This document shows positions 44,478 through 54,186 of a stretch of DNA of 64,000 nucleotides, piece after piece. A program made the translations under genes and the position numbers. The notes beneath the pieces are model-generated. The model did not search any database and had not been told where the DNA came from. It saw only the letters and a list, made by a program, of their open reading frames with translations. The stretch covers positions 671,793 through 735,792 of the forward strand of contig NZ_BMZN01000002.1 in NCBI RefSeq assembly GCF_014652815.1. Reading direction: 5' to 3'. Source of the DNA: Alcaligenes pakistanensis. GTDB lineage: Bacteria > Pseudomonadota > Gammaproteobacteria > Burkholderiales > Burkholderiaceae_B. Every line of letters begins with the position of its first letter. Within the stretch, counting starts at the first letter, position 1.

Positions 44478-44893
44478 AGTGCTCAGCGCTTTCCAAAAGG
44501 AGAGATGACAAACAAGCACTATTTATAGCGATTAAATGGACTGGCTAGATAGGACGCTTTTGGCATGTAGGGCAGACCACTTTTAAGATGGGCAGGTGCC
44601 TGACTGAATTTTTTTGGGTGGCTGCGTGAATGCTGAATGTGGCCAAAGGTCGATTTGGGATGAGTAGCAAAGCCGCTGAGGGTGGGCCTTGTGACGAATA
44701 GCTCATCTTGCCAGCTGCATTATCAGATTTGTGTGGCTTGAAGTCTCGTTGCCGAATAATACAGGTTTCCAGCTTTTGCTCGCTCGCCTTGAAAAGGGAA
44801 TGGCTCAGTGCCTGAAGCGGGTTTGTGCATAGTGGAAGGCGAAGTTCACAATGGTATTTATTCGCGCTGCGTGCTGTGAATAATACAGTGGAT
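44478..44893. other. Gap upstream of the BenE gene
   Basis: About 415 bases with no convincing gene. It should contain the BenE promoter on the minus strand. Nothing else stands out until the large hairpin at 44894. Confidence 0.4.
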
Positions 44894-44943
44894 GTTCAGA
44901 GAAAAGGCGGGACAGCATGCACGCTGTCCCGCCTTTTCTCTGA
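44894..44943. terminator. Very long perfect hairpin after roxA
   Basis: A perfect 22-base-pair stem (44894-44915 with 44922-44943) around the six-base loop ATGCAC, beginning TTCAGAGAAAAGG and containing GGCGGGACAGC. It lies 30 bases past the end of the roxA gene on the minus strand. There is an internal run of AAAA/TTTT but no long T tract at the end. It is likely a terminator or transcript-stabilising element. Confidence 0.75.
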
Positions 44944-44973
44944 ACCTGCCTGAGTGAGCTAAAGGCTTAGCTT

Positions 44974-46164
44974 TCAGCCTTCCAGAAACTGTAGCCAGCC
45001 GTCATCCAGCCAAGCATTTAGCATTTCGCGTTCGTCTTCATCCAGTTCTGCAAAAACATTGCCCGGAATCTGGATCTCGCGCTGATCGGCCAGTTGCTTA
45101 AGGGCAGGGCTGGCAGGGCAAGAGGCGACCTCGCCGTTGATGTATAGCTCATCGCCGCGATACATCATGCGCGAGCAGCGATCCAGCACCAAACGGCCAG
45201 CGGGTAGATCAGTGTCGTGCAGGTCGATGGGTTCTTCGGCAATGTCGAACCAGCTATTGCTAGGCAGTTCAGTCAGCCAGACACCTAGAAAGCGCGAGGC
45301 TAGGGACTCATCAAAACGGACGGCGTGCAGCGCTTCCAGCGATTTTTGAATCAGATTTTCCGGCAAAGCGGCAGGAGTGCTGCTGGCAATGGCATCCGAG
45401 TCGGTGTAGCGGTTTTGCATGGTCTCGGGCATGGCAATCGGTGGGTCGGCATACAAACCAAAGCCTTCACCACTAGCAGCGGCCAGTTGGTCCGAAACCG
45501 CATCCATCAGGCCACGGATCAGGGTGGCCTGAGTCGGTGAACGAAAGCCGATGGAGATCGTCATACAGTCGCCAATAGCGATGCCGTCATGTGCGACGTG
45601 AGGAGGCAAATACAGCATATCGCCGGGCTCCAGCACGTATTCTTCTTCGGCCTGGAAATGGCGCAGAACTTTTAAGGACAGGTCGGGCAACAGGCTCAGA
45701 TCTTTTTGCTGGCTGATACGCCAGTGACGTTTGCCGTGGGCTTGCAGCAAGAACACATCGTAGCTGTCGAAATGTGGGCCTACGCCACCGCCATCGGAGG
45801 CGATGCTGATCATGGCATCGTCCAGGCGGGCATCGCCAATGAAACGGAACTGGCGCATCAGGGCAGCAGTATTGTCGTCGTGCAGATCCACGCTCTGGGC
45901 CAAGACAGTCCAGTTGGGCTGGGAAGCGGGAGGCAGTTCGTCAAAGGGCCCGGTTTCCATCTCCCAGTCTTCGCCGTCATGAGTAATCAGGCGCGACTCG
46001 ACTTCTTCGCGCGTTACCAGTTCACGGATATTGTCTATGCTCAGCGAGTGCTTGAAGTTAGGAATGGCGCCGCGTATCAATAAAGGTTTGCGTTGCCAGT
46101 AGGTTTGCATGAACTCATGCGCGCTGATGCCACCCAACAGGGTCAATGGCTGGTCGATATTCAT
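44974..46164 (-). CDS. Ribosomal protein uL16 arginine hydroxylase (RoxA/YcfD-like)
   Basis: Iron(II)/2-oxoglutarate oxygenase of the JmjC-type cupin family, 396 residues; E. coli YcfD hydroxylates an arginine of ribosomal protein L16. Visible are FMQTYWQRKPLLIRGAI at the N-terminus, the first metal-ligand motif GPHFDSYDVFLLQAHGKRHWRIS and the second ligand region YLPPHVAHDGIAIGDCMTISIGF. The C-terminal half is the usual winged-helix/dimer region. The ATG at 46164 is preferred over a TTG at 46179. Confidence 0.87.
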   Translation of the reverse strand: MNIDQPLTLLGGISAHEFMQTYWQRKPLLIRGAIPNFKHSLSIDNIRELVTREEVESRLITHDGEDWEMETGPFDELPPASQPNWTVLAQSVDLHDDNTAALMRQFRFIGDARLDDAMISIASDGGGVGPHFDSYDVFLLQAHGKRHWRISQQKDLSLLPDLSLKVLRHFQAEEEYVLEPGDMLYLPPHVAHDGIAIGDCMTISIGFRSPTQATLIRGLMDAVSDQLAAASGEGFGLYADPPIAMPETMQNRYTDSDAIASSTPAALPENLIQKSLEALHAVRFDESLASRFLGVWLTELPSNSWFDIAEEPIDLHDTDLPAGRLVLDRCSRMMYRGDELYINGEVASCPASPALKQLADQREIQIPGNVFAELDEDEREMLNAWLDDGWLQFLEG

Positions 46165-46271
46165 GAACTGCCCGAACAAGAATTAAATTAGTCCGTAGCT
46201 TAACTGATCCGGCCTGTCACGGTGTATGAGCAGCAAAATTGAGAACCGTGAGTCAAGTGGGACTGAAGAAT

Positions 46272-46300
46272 AAAAAAGGGAGCCTCGTGGGCTCCCTTTT
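46272..46300 (-). terminator. Terminator of mutS
   Basis: AAAAGGGAGCC pairs with GGCTCCCTTTT just past the mutS stop, with an A run on the plus strand that gives a U run in the mutS transcript. Confidence 0.85.
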
Positions 46301-46307
46301 GGATTGC

Positions 46308-48944
46308 TTAGCCAGCCACTTTCATCTCTTTTTTCCAGCGATACAGCAGATCCAGCGCCTCACGTGCGCTGAGTTCATCCACATCCAGCCGTTTGAACCG
46401 ATCCATCAGTTCCAGTGCTTGATCTGTAGTGGGATCAGGCTCTGCCACTGAGGCTTCCGGGGCAGAGCCTGCATGGAATAAATCCAGCTGTGCGCTGGGA
46501 TCATTCTGCGCTTCCAGACGGCTGAGTTCACGGCTGGCCTGACGAATGACAGCCGAGGGGATGCCGGCACGTTGCGCGACCTGAATCCCGTAGCTGCGGC
46601 TGGCTGGACCTTCTTGTACTTCATGCAGAAACACAATGCCGGATGCCGATTCGGCGGCGGCTAGATGCACGTTGGCAGCAGCAGGCAGTTCGTTAGGCAG
46701 ACGGGTGATCTCGAAGTAATGCGTAGCAAACAGCGTTAATGCCTGATTGTGGCTGAGCAGGCGATGCGCAATCGACCAAGCCAAGGCCAGGCCATCGTAG
46801 GTAGATGTACCACGGCCGATCTCATCCATCAGCACCAGGCTGTAAGGGGTGGCTCCTGACAGAATGGCAGCGGCCTCAGTCATTTCCATCATGAAGGTGG
46901 AGCGGCCGCCAGCCAGATCATCGGCCGCACCGATACGGGTGAAGATGCGATCAATCTGCCCAATACGGGCGCTGCTGGCCGGTACAAAACTGCCGATGCG
47001 TGCCAGCAGGGCGATCAGGGCAACCTGACGCATATAGGTGGATTTACCGCCCATATTGGGGCCGGTAATCAGGAGCATGCGGCGCTGGGCATGCATCTCG
47101 CAGTGGTTTGGTGTGAAGCGTTCGATGCTGTGTTCCACCACGGGGTGGCGGCCTGCCTCAATCCAGATACCTGCCTGTTCAGTCAGCTCCGGCGCCGTCC
47201 AGTTATTGTCCAGTGCGTGCAGGGCCAAGGAAGACAAGGTATCCAGCTCGGCCAGTGCGCTGGAGCACAGTGCCAAAGGGCCAGCATAGCTTTTCAGCTT
47301 GTCCAGCAATTCTTCGAACAGGAATTTCTCGCGGCTCAGGCTGCGGTCCTTGGCGGACAGGACTTTGTCTTCCCATTCTTTCAGTTCGGGCGTGATGAAG
47401 CGCTCAGCATTTTTCAGGGTCTGACGGCGGCGGTAGTCGTCGGGGACTTTATCGGCCTGACCACGGCTAACCTCAATAAAGAAACCGTGTACGCGGTTGT
47501 ATTCGACACGTAGGGTAGCAATACCGGTACGCTCGCGCTCGCGGGCTTCGATTTTGACCAACACATCGCCGCTATCACTGGCCAGACTACGCAGTTCATC
47601 CAAGTCGGCGTCATAGCCGTCAGCAACCACGCCCCCATCGCGTATCAGCAGGGCCGGTTCAGGGGTGATGGCGGCGTGCAGCAATGTCGCGAGTTCCGGG
47701 TCCAGGGCCAGGTTCAGCAAATGGGCCTGCAGGTGTTCGGAGTGGCTAAAGCTCTGCTCCAGCTCATGGCGCAATTGGGGCAGGGTAGCGAGCGCATCGC
47801 GCAGGCTGGCCAGTTCCCGAGGGCGCACACTGCGTAGCGAAATGCGCGTTGCAATGCGCTCCAGGTCCGGGAAACGGCGCAAAGCTTGGCGCAGTACCCC
47901 CAATGGGTCGCCCGCATTCAAACTGGCTGATTGCTGGGTTTGGAAGAACAGGGAAACCACATCCTGGCGCTGTTGCACCGCTTGATTCAAACGTAGCGGA
48001 TGGTGCAACCAGCGGCGCAGCAAACGGCTGCCCATCGGGGTCTGGCAATGATCCAGGGTGGAAAACAGTGTCGGGCTGGTTTCACCGCTAATGGTTTCGG
48101 TGATTTCCAGATTCTTGCGGGTGACGGCATCCAGTACCAAAAAGTCCGAGCTGTGCTGTACCCGTATATGGCTAATGTGGACCAGTGATTGCGATTGCGT
48201 GCTACCCACATAGCGCAGCAAGGCTCCGGCAGCGGCGGTGGCGGCGGGCAGATCGTCCAGGCCAAAGCTGGCCAAGGAATCCAGGTCGAAGTGATCTAGC
48301 AAGGTTTCGCGCGATCCGTCCTGGGCGAAGTGCCAGTCCGGCAAGGTGTGGCAACTGGCTTGGGGCAGTACCGGGGCAGGGCGCAAGGATTCGGGGTAGA
48401 CCAGTTCTACCGGGCCGATGCGGTTCAGCTCCGTGTCCAGCATATCCGGCTCGCACTGGCTGACCAGAAATTCGCCACTGGCCAGGTTCATCCAGGCCAG
48501 CCCTACCATGTCCTGACGCTGCACTTTAATCAGCGTGCAGGCCGCGATCAGGCGGTCTGCTTTGGGGGGCAACAGGGCGTCATCGGTCAGTGTGCCGGGA
48601 GTGACCACACGCATAATCTTGCGCTCGACCGGGCCTTTGCTGGTGGCAGGGTCACCGATCTGCTCGCAGATAGCGACGGACTCGCCCAAAGCAACCAGGC
48701 GTGCCAGATAGCCTTCCATGGCATGAAAGGGCACGCCCGCCATAGGAATGGGCTCGCCATTGGAGGAACCGCGCTTGGTCAGCGTCAGGTTCAGCAGGCG
48801 CGCACCGCGTTCGGCATCGGTATAGAACATCTCATAGAAGTCTCCCATCCGATAGAACAGCAGATGCGAGCCAGCCTCAGCTTTGAGCTGTAGGTATTGA
48901 CGCATCATGGGCGTGTGGGCGGACAGATCGGCAGCAGAAGTCAT
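46308..48944 (-). CDS. mutS: DNA mismatch repair protein MutS
   Basis: Recognises base mismatches and starts methyl-directed repair. The 878-residue protein has the N-terminal mismatch-binding motif [11 protein letters not shown] (about residues 30-40; F and E contact the mispair). The C-terminal ATPase has Walker [10 protein letters not shown], Walker [17 protein letters not shown] and [11 protein letters not shown]. Its upstream region is shared with the divergent YncE-like gene at 49163. Confidence 0.97.
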   Translation of the reverse strand: MTSAADLSAHTPMMRQYLQLKAEAGSHLLFYRMGDFYEMFYTDAERGARLLNLTLTKRGSSNGEPIPMAGVPFHAMEGYLARLVALGESVAICEQIGDPATSKGPVERKIMRVVTPGTLTDDALLPPKADRLIAACTLIKVQRQDMVGLAWMNLASGEFLVSQCEPDMLDTELNRIGPVELVYPESLRPAPVLPQASCHTLPDWHFAQDGSRETLLDHFDLDSLASFGLDDLPAATAAAGALLRYVGSTQSQSLVHISHIRVQHSSDFLVLDAVTRKNLEITETISGETSPTLFSTLDHCQTPMGSRLLRRWLHHPLRLNQAVQQRQDVVSLFFQTQQSASLNAGDPLGVLRQALRRFPDLERIATRISLRSVRPRELASLRDALATLPQLRHELEQSFSHSEHLQAHLLNLALDPELATLLHAAITPEPALLIRDGGVVADGYDADLDELRSLASDSGDVLVKIEARERERTGIATLRVEYNRVHGFFIEVSRGQADKVPDDYRRRQTLKNAERFITPELKEWEDKVLSAKDRSLSREKFLFEELLDKLKSYAGPLALCSSALAELDTLSSLALHALDNNWTAPELTEQAGIWIEAGRHPVVEHSIERFTPNHCEMHAQRRMLLITGPNMGGKSTYMRQVALIALLARIGSFVPASSARIGQIDRIFTRIGAADDLAGGRSTFMMEMTEAAAILSGATPYSLVLMDEIGRGTSTYDGLALAWSIAHRLLSHNQALTLFATHYFEITRLPNELPAAANVHLAAAESASGIVFLHEVQEGPASRSYGIQVAQRAGIPSAVIRQASRELSRLEAQNDPSAQLDLFHAGSAPEASVAEPDPTTDQALELMDRFKRLDVDELSAREALDLLYRWKKEMKVAG

Positions 48945-49114
48945 AGCGCAGTACAGGTAGGGAATTCAACAACAAGGCCGCCCAAAAGGCGGCTGAGTGG
49001 ATATTGTAGCGAGCGCAGTCAAGTGGGGGGATAGGGAAGTGGCTTATTTAGTCTCGCGCACTTGTGCCCATAGAGGATCGGTGTCCCGATTTTGAGCGTA
49101 GAAGTGCTTGATGC

Positions 49115-49133
49115 AATAATACAAATGATTATC
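49115..49133. promoter_or_regulatory. Fur box before the YncE-receptor genes
   Basis: AATAATACAAATGATTATC matches about 14 of 19 positions of the Fur consensus by eye. It lies 29 bases before the YncE-like gene start. Iron control of the YncE-receptor pair is inferred. Confidence 0.7.
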
Positions 49134-49162
49134 ACTTCTATTTCTATAAACGGGATATCGCC

Positions 49163-50275
49163 ATGTTTACACGCCGCCTTGCCTTGTCTGTCTTGTCTGC
49201 TGCTCTGTTGAGTGCAGCCTCGCTTGTTCACGCCCAGCCCTCTGGGCTTGTCTCGTTGCCTCTGACGCCCGAGCTGGCGCAAAAAACCTCCATTACGGCA
49301 GAAGGAGCCTTGCGCAAGGATCTGGCCTATGGGGTTTATCAAACTGTTTATAGCCCCTTTGATCAGTCCTTATACGTCGCTTCGGCAGAGAGAGTGCCGT
49401 CGGTTCGCGGCGGTGTGATCTACAAGTTGGACCCTGTGACTCTGGATGTGAAAGGGACGATTTACACCGATGAGAGCAATTTTGGTCTGGCTACCAATGC
49501 CTCGGGCGACACCTTGTACGTGACCAATAGTCTGGCCGCTGCTGTCTCCAAAGTGGAGCTGAAAGAAGACGGGAAGATAGAGCGAGTGCGTTTTAGCAAT
49601 ACCAGTTTTGATGACACCAAAATGGGCCCGCGCACGATTCGTCATGACCCGCAGCAGGGCCGTGTCTATGTAGGGGCTGTAGGCGCACCCGCCGTGATCT
49701 GGGTGCTGGATGATCGTACTCTGGACTTGGTCGAGACTATAGAGAATGCAGGCAAGTGGGTTACTGGCCTGTTGGTGGATTCAGCCTCGCACCGTCTGTA
49801 TGCCGCCAATGGCGATGGCGAGGTCATGGTGGTCAATACTCAGACCAACAAGATCGAGCAGCGTTGGAAACCGGCGGGCGTCAAACCGGCTTTGCTCTTG
49901 AATTTTGCGCTGGATTCCAGCCGCCATCGCTTGTACGTGACAGAGACCAAAGAACAGAAAACCGTGTATGTGCTGGACGCCCGCAACGGCAAGCTGCTGC
50001 AGGAGTTGCCGGTGGGTGATGCGCTCGACATCCTCTATAACGCGGATCGCGACGAGTTGTATTTGACTCATCGCGAGCAGGGCAAGGTGTCGGTACTGGA
50101 TGGCGCAAACTATGCGGTCAAAGCGCAATACAACTTGCCCGACAATCCCAATAGCCTGGAGCTGGGCCCGGACAGTCAGTTGTACGTCACGGTTAAAGCT
50201 CCTTTCACGCCGCAATATAAAGCCAGCAAGCGGGAAAGCGTGGTGCGTATTGACCTGAAGAATATCAAAGGTTGA
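49163..50275 (+). CDS. Periplasmic YncE-like beta-propeller
   Basis: A 370-residue protein with a signal peptide of about 25 residues (LSVLSAALLSAASLVHAQ). The rest is made of repeated blades with hydrophobic-aspartate turns such as LYVASAERVPSVRGGVIYKLDP, LYVTNSLAAAVSKVEL, VYVGAVGAPAVIWVLD and LYVTETKEQKTVYVLDA, as in the seven-bladed YncE propeller. YncE is iron-regulated in E. coli; its role is unclear. It ends 9 bases before the TonB-dependent receptor and sits behind a Fur box, so it probably belongs to ferric-siderophore handling. Confidence 0.85.
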   Translation: MFTRRLALSVLSAALLSAASLVHAQPSGLVSLPLTPELAQKTSITAEGALRKDLAYGVYQTVYSPFDQSLYVASAERVPSVRGGVIYKLDPVTLDVKGTIYTDESNFGLATNASGDTLYVTNSLAAAVSKVELKEDGKIERVRFSNTSFDDTKMGPRTIRHDPQQGRVYVGAVGAPAVIWVLDDRTLDLVETIENAGKWVTGLLVDSASHRLYAANGDGEVMVVNTQTNKIEQRWKPAGVKPALLLNFALDSSRHRLYVTETKEQKTVYVLDARNGKLLQELPVGDALDILYNADRDELYLTHREQGKVSVLDGANYAVKAQYNLPDNPNSLELGPDSQLYVTVKAPFTPQYKASKRESVVRIDLKNIKG

Positions 50276-50284
50276 TAGGTGCTC

Positions 50285-52483
50285 ATGATGCCAAGTCTCT
50301 TCAAACCTTGCCTGGGACGTTCAATTGTCTTGTCCCTGTTTGCTATCCACCTTCAAGCCGTTGCGCAGGATAATCCAGAGGCGGCTGGCCCTCGGGAACT
50401 GTCGACCATTACGGTTAATGCCAGTGCTGATGCGTCGCGCCAGGGTTTGCTGCCCGAGTATGCGGGTGGACAGCTTGCCAGCGGGGGGCGGGTAGGGATA
50501 CTCGGCTCTCTGGGAAATATGGACTCGCCGTTTAGCGTCAATAGTTATACCAGTCGTTATATCGAACAGTTGCAGGCCTCGACAGTAGCGGATGTGGTGC
50601 GCCATGATCCTTCTGTGCGGGTGGCGCGTGGTTTTGGTAATTTCCAGGAAAGCTTCTTTATTCGGGGCTTTTTGACCGCCTCGGATGATATTGCCTACAA
50701 CGGCCTGTTTGGCTTGCTGCCTAGACAAGCGACAGCAGCTGAACTGGCCGAACGCATTGAAGTGCTGCGGGGAGCAGGCGGCTTTCTGTACGGTGCTGCG
50801 CCATCCGGGGGCGGCATTGGCGGCACGATCAATGTATTGCCCAAACGAGCTGGTGAAGACCCCTTAACTAAGGTGGGCGTGGGCTATGGCAGTGGTGGCC
50901 AGAGCCAGATCAAGGCGGATATCTCACGCCGTTTTGCCGATGATGCTGCGGGTATCCGCCTGAATGCCATCAAGCGTAGTGGCAATACCGCTGTCGATAA
51001 TGAGCACACCAAGCTGGATATGTACACCGTCGGGATGGATTGGCGTGGCGAGCGCGTGCGCTTGTCGGCTGACCTAGGTTATCAGGAGCACAAACTGCGT
51101 GAAGTTCGGCCCAATGTCACCTTGCAGGCAGGCTTGTCGGCCTTGCCGGAGTTGCCTTCGAACAAGCGCAACTTTGCCCAGCCCTGGACTTACTCCAATG
51201 AAAGAACCACTTTTGGGACGGTGCGCGGCGAGTATGACCTGAATGACTCCATCACGCTGTGGGCCGCCTATGGCATGAAACATGGCAAGGAAGAAAACCA
51301 GCTAGCGGGTTTGACGGTGACGGATGCGGTATCGGGCAAGTCCACTTTCTCGCGCTTTGACAACTCCCGGCGCGACGAAGTGAAAACGGGCGAGCTGGGT
51401 TTGCGGGCCAGTTTTGAAACCGGGCCTGTGCTGCATGAGCTGGTTGCGGCTGCTTCTTTGTATGAGCACAAAGAGAAAAACGCCTGGGCCATGGGCAGTG
51501 TGCAGGACAGCAATCTGTATGAACCGGTGAACTATGCTCCTGCTCCCATCTCCTTTTCGGGGGGCGATCTAGGGTCGCCTGCTTTGGTCGGACGAACTAA
51601 GTTAAGCAGCTATACCCTGGGTGACTTGATGTACCTCTGGGATGACAGGCTGGAAGTCATGCTGGGTGTGCGCCATCAAATTATGGAAACGCGCAGCTAT
51701 GACTATGGCACCCAGGCTTTGCAGCGCAAGGATCGCCAGCAACATACCAGCCCTGCCGTGGGTCTGGTGTTCAAGCTGAATGAAGAATGGGCTTTGTACG
51801 GTAATTACACCGAAAGTCTGGCGCAAGGGGCGTTGGCTCCTACCCGCTTTGACAATCAGCCTGTTCAAAATGGCGGAGAGCGCTTGTCGGCGTTTGTAGC
51901 CAAACAAAAAGAGCTGGGGATTAAGTATGACAATGGCTCCATGGGCGGGGGGCTGAGCTTTTTCACCACGACCAAGCCGCGAGGTGTCGTGAATAATGAT
52001 CTGCGCTTTGTGGAGTCGGGCAAGGATCGTCATGACGGGGTGGAGCTGAGCTTTTACGGTCAGTTGAGCGATACGCTGCGGGTTCTGGGTGGCGTGACGG
52101 CTTTGGATGCCAAGCAGAAAAATACCGGTGATCCGCTTAGCGATGGTCAGCGCGTTATTGGCGTCCCGCGCTGGCAAGGTAGCCTGGGCTTGACCTGGGA
52201 TGTGCCCAAGGTGACAGGCTTGTCTCTGGATACGCAATTGCTGGCAACCGGTGCACGCTATGCCGATGCGGGCAATGCGATCCGGGTGCCCGGTTGGGTA
52301 CGTTGGGATCTGGGGGCCAGCTATCAGCGCAAGGTGTCTGGCGTGCCGATGACGTTCAGGGCCAGTGTGGAGAATGTGGCTGATACGGCTTACTGGGCTT
52401 CGGTAGGCGGTTATCCCAATAATGGTTACCTGGTTTTATCGCAGCCTCGTACCTTCATGCTGAGTGTTTCTGCCGAGTTTTAA
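50285..52483 (+). CDS. TonB-dependent siderophore receptor
   Basis: A 732-residue outer-membrane transporter. A signal peptide (ending AVAQ) is followed by a TonB-box-like STITVNA, the plug domain (VADVVRHDPSVRVARGFGNFQESFFIRGF, then RIEVLRGAGGFLYGAAPSGG) and a 22-strand barrel ending in SQPRTFMLSVSAEF. There is no N-terminal STN signalling domain, so it is a plain transporter and not a sigma-controlling transducer like FecA. The ATG at 50285 follows a GATAGG; an in-frame GTG at 50279 is also possible. The substrate is not predictable from sequence. Confidence 0.92.
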   Translation: MMPSLFKPCLGRSIVLSLFAIHLQAVAQDNPEAAGPRELSTITVNASADASRQGLLPEYAGGQLASGGRVGILGSLGNMDSPFSVNSYTSRYIEQLQASTVADVVRHDPSVRVARGFGNFQESFFIRGFLTASDDIAYNGLFGLLPRQATAAELAERIEVLRGAGGFLYGAAPSGGGIGGTINVLPKRAGEDPLTKVGVGYGSGGQSQIKADISRRFADDAAGIRLNAIKRSGNTAVDNEHTKLDMYTVGMDWRGERVRLSADLGYQEHKLREVRPNVTLQAGLSALPELPSNKRNFAQPWTYSNERTTFGTVRGEYDLNDSITLWAAYGMKHGKEENQLAGLTVTDAVSGKSTFSRFDNSRRDEVKTGELGLRASFETGPVLHELVAAASLYEHKEKNAWAMGSVQDSNLYEPVNYAPAPISFSGGDLGSPALVGRTKLSSYTLGDLMYLWDDRLEVMLGVRHQIMETRSYDYGTQALQRKDRQQHTSPAVGLVFKLNEEWALYGNYTESLAQGALAPTRFDNQPVQNGGERLSAFVAKQKELGIKYDNGSMGGGLSFFTTTKPRGVVNNDLRFVESGKDRHDGVELSFYGQLSDTLRVLGGVTALDAKQKNTGDPLSDGQRVIGVPRWQGSLGLTWDVPKVTGLSLDTQLLATGARYADAGNAIRVPGWVRWDLGASYQRKVSGVPMTFRASVENVADTAYWASVGGYPNNGYLVLSQPRTFMLSVSAEF

Positions 52484-52489
52484 GGCTAT

Positions 52490-52517
52490 GGCAGGGGTAG
52501 CCCCCCTGCCTGTTTTC
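52490..52517 (+). terminator. Rho-independent terminator after the receptor
   Basis: GGCAGGGG pairs with CCCCTGCC followed by TGTTTTCTGT, a few bases past the receptor stop. Confidence 0.75.
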
Positions 52518-52688
52518 TGTCGCATTGTTTTGCCTGGCAGTGTACTTATGTGATTCCCCGTTTTATGCCCGAACAGGCCATCAAAAAGTAATTGAGCCCA
52601 AGAGCAGGGGCGGGTCTTGGGTGTTCCAGAAAATGAAAGCTAAGGCTTGAATTCCACTTCTTTTTAAGCTTGCCTTTTGTTACTAGTT

Positions 52689-52707
52689 GATAATAGAATT
52701 CATTCTC
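52689..52707. promoter_or_regulatory. Fur box before the exporter operon
   Basis: GATAATAGAATTCATTCTC matches about 14 of 19 Fur consensus positions by eye. It lies 300 bases before the MacA-like gene, with no other convincing gene between, so the tripartite exporter probably belongs to the iron regulon. Confidence 0.65.
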
Positions 52708-53007
52708 ATTTAAAGGGTCTATTTCAGCTTTGCCCATGTTACTTGAAGCCCATAGCTATAACTTTTACAAAATAAATGTCCGGAAAGTGGGCTCTCAAAC
52801 GTCTTTATAGGGAAGGCCTGAAAAAGGAACGCTTGTCCTGCCCACTTGACTGCACCATTTCGGTGATGCCCCTCGCTGTCTGTTTAGCAGCGTTGAGCCA
52901 GTTTCAGTGTGAGCAAGCATCCGCCTCTTTGGCCACTATTACTTTTTTAATCACTCGCTGCGCATGATTCGGGCGGGTGTAGATCTACGGTTTTAACGGG
53001 ATTATTT
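52708..53007. other. Long leader between Fur box and the exporter
   Basis: A 300-base stretch. A 63-residue frame (52776-52967) starts MSGKWALKRLYREGL, but has no ribosome-binding site. I see no other gene or RNA; it may be an untranslated leader. Confidence 0.4.
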
Positions 53008-54186
53008 ATGAAGTCCAAAGCAGTAAAGCGCCGCTGGGCCTTGGCCCTGGTGGCCGTGCTGGTACTGGGGGCCTTGGCCGTACAGGCCGGACGTTCGGCA
53101 GAGCAGTTTGAAACGGTGGCGGTAGAGCAAAGCGATATTCGTGCCACCGTTGCGGCGGTAGGAACCTTGAAACCCAGCAGCTATGTGGATGTTGGGGCGC
53201 AGGTTTCGGGGCAGATTACGGCCCTACCAGTCGCGCCGGGTGATCAAGTCCAGCAGGGGCAGTTGCTGGTTGAAATTGATCCCAGTGTGCAACAGGCCAC
53301 CGTCGATGCTGGACGCGCTTCTTTGGCGGCGTATCGTGCTCAATTGGCCGAGCAGCAGGCGCAACTTTTGTTGGCACGTCAGCAACTTAGCCGTCAGCGC
53401 CAGCTGGAGCGTCAGCAGGCCAGCCGCCAGGAAGATATACAGATCGCCCAGGCTAATCAGGCCTCGGCTCAAGCTCGGGTGGCGCATGTGCAAGCACAGA
53501 TGGAGCAGACCCAGGCCACGCTGAAAGCGGACGAGGCCCGCTTGGGTTATACGCGTATCTACGCCCCCATGAGCGGCACGGTCATTGGTGTGCAGGCGCG
53601 TGAAGGTCAAACACTGAACGCCACCTATCAAACACCGAATATCTTGCGTATTGCGGATCTGAGCACCATGACGGTCTGGACCAGCGTGTCCGAGGCCGAC
53701 ATTCGCCGCATCAAACCCGGCATGACTGTCACTTTCACGACCTTGGGCGAGCAGGGTGAGACTCAGGCGCGTCAATGGCAGGCCAAGGTGCGTCAAATCA
53801 TGCCTGCGCCTGAAGGCAGTACTCAGGAAGACAGCGCCGCCACGACGCCGGCCGCCACTCAAGCCATCATGTATACGGTGCTGTTTGATGTGGACAATGA
53901 AGATGGCGAACTCATGCCGCAGATGACCGCTCAAGTGCTGTTTGAAATTGATCGTGCCGACCAGGCCTTGGTCGTGCCTTTGGTGACCTTGCGTGCCGAT
54001 CCGCAGCGTGGTCCGGACGCTTACACCGTGCCGGTGCTGGCGCAGGGGAAATTGCAGGAAAAGCCGGTTAGCCTGGGCGTGCGTAATCGCCATCAGGTAC
54101 AAGTTTTGGATGGTCTTAGCAAAGGTGAACAGGTCGTGCTGGCGGTGGTCATGCCTGAACGTGGCTGGCGGTGGTTGCAATGGTAG
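53008..54186 (+). CDS. MacA-like membrane fusion protein
   Basis: Periplasmic adaptor of a tripartite exporter, 392 residues. An N-terminal membrane anchor (ALALVAVLVLGALAV) is followed by the lipoyl-like half-motif VGTLKPSSYVDVGAQVSGQI, a long coiled coil (about residues 95-180, rich in A, Q, L and R) and the second lipoyl half LGYTRIYAPMSGTVIGVQAREGQTLN. A beta-barrel and membrane-proximal domain end the chain. GGGAT lies ahead of the ATG. It overlaps the MacB-like gene by seven bases. Confidence 0.92.
   Translation: MKSKAVKRRWALALVAVLVLGALAVQAGRSAEQFETVAVEQSDIRATVAAVGTLKPSSYVDVGAQVSGQITALPVAPGDQVQQGQLLVEIDPSVQQATVDAGRASLAAYRAQLAEQQAQLLLARQQLSRQRQLERQQASRQEDIQIAQANQASAQARVAHVQAQMEQTQATLKADEARLGYTRIYAPMSGTVIGVQAREGQTLNATYQTPNILRIADLSTMTVWTSVSEADIRRIKPGMTVTFTTLGEQGETQARQWQAKVRQIMPAPEGSTQEDSAATTPAATQAIMYTVLFDVDNEDGELMPQMTAQVLFEIDRADQALVVPLVTLRADPQRGPDAYTVPVLAQGKLQEKPVSLGVRNRHQVQVLDGLSKGEQVVLAVVMPERGWRWLQW

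Noticed and set aside
52546-52737. 63-residue minus-strand frame resembling a HemP tail (YQLVTKGKL)
   Set aside because: The frame reads across the Fur box; the similarity is short and the box explains the NENEFYYQ part.
52776-52967. 63-residue plus-strand frame after the third Fur box, starting like the mini sigma protein (LKxLYRxGL)
   Set aside because: No ribosome-binding site and no helix-turn-helix; the likeness to the protein at 37541 covers only about nine residues.
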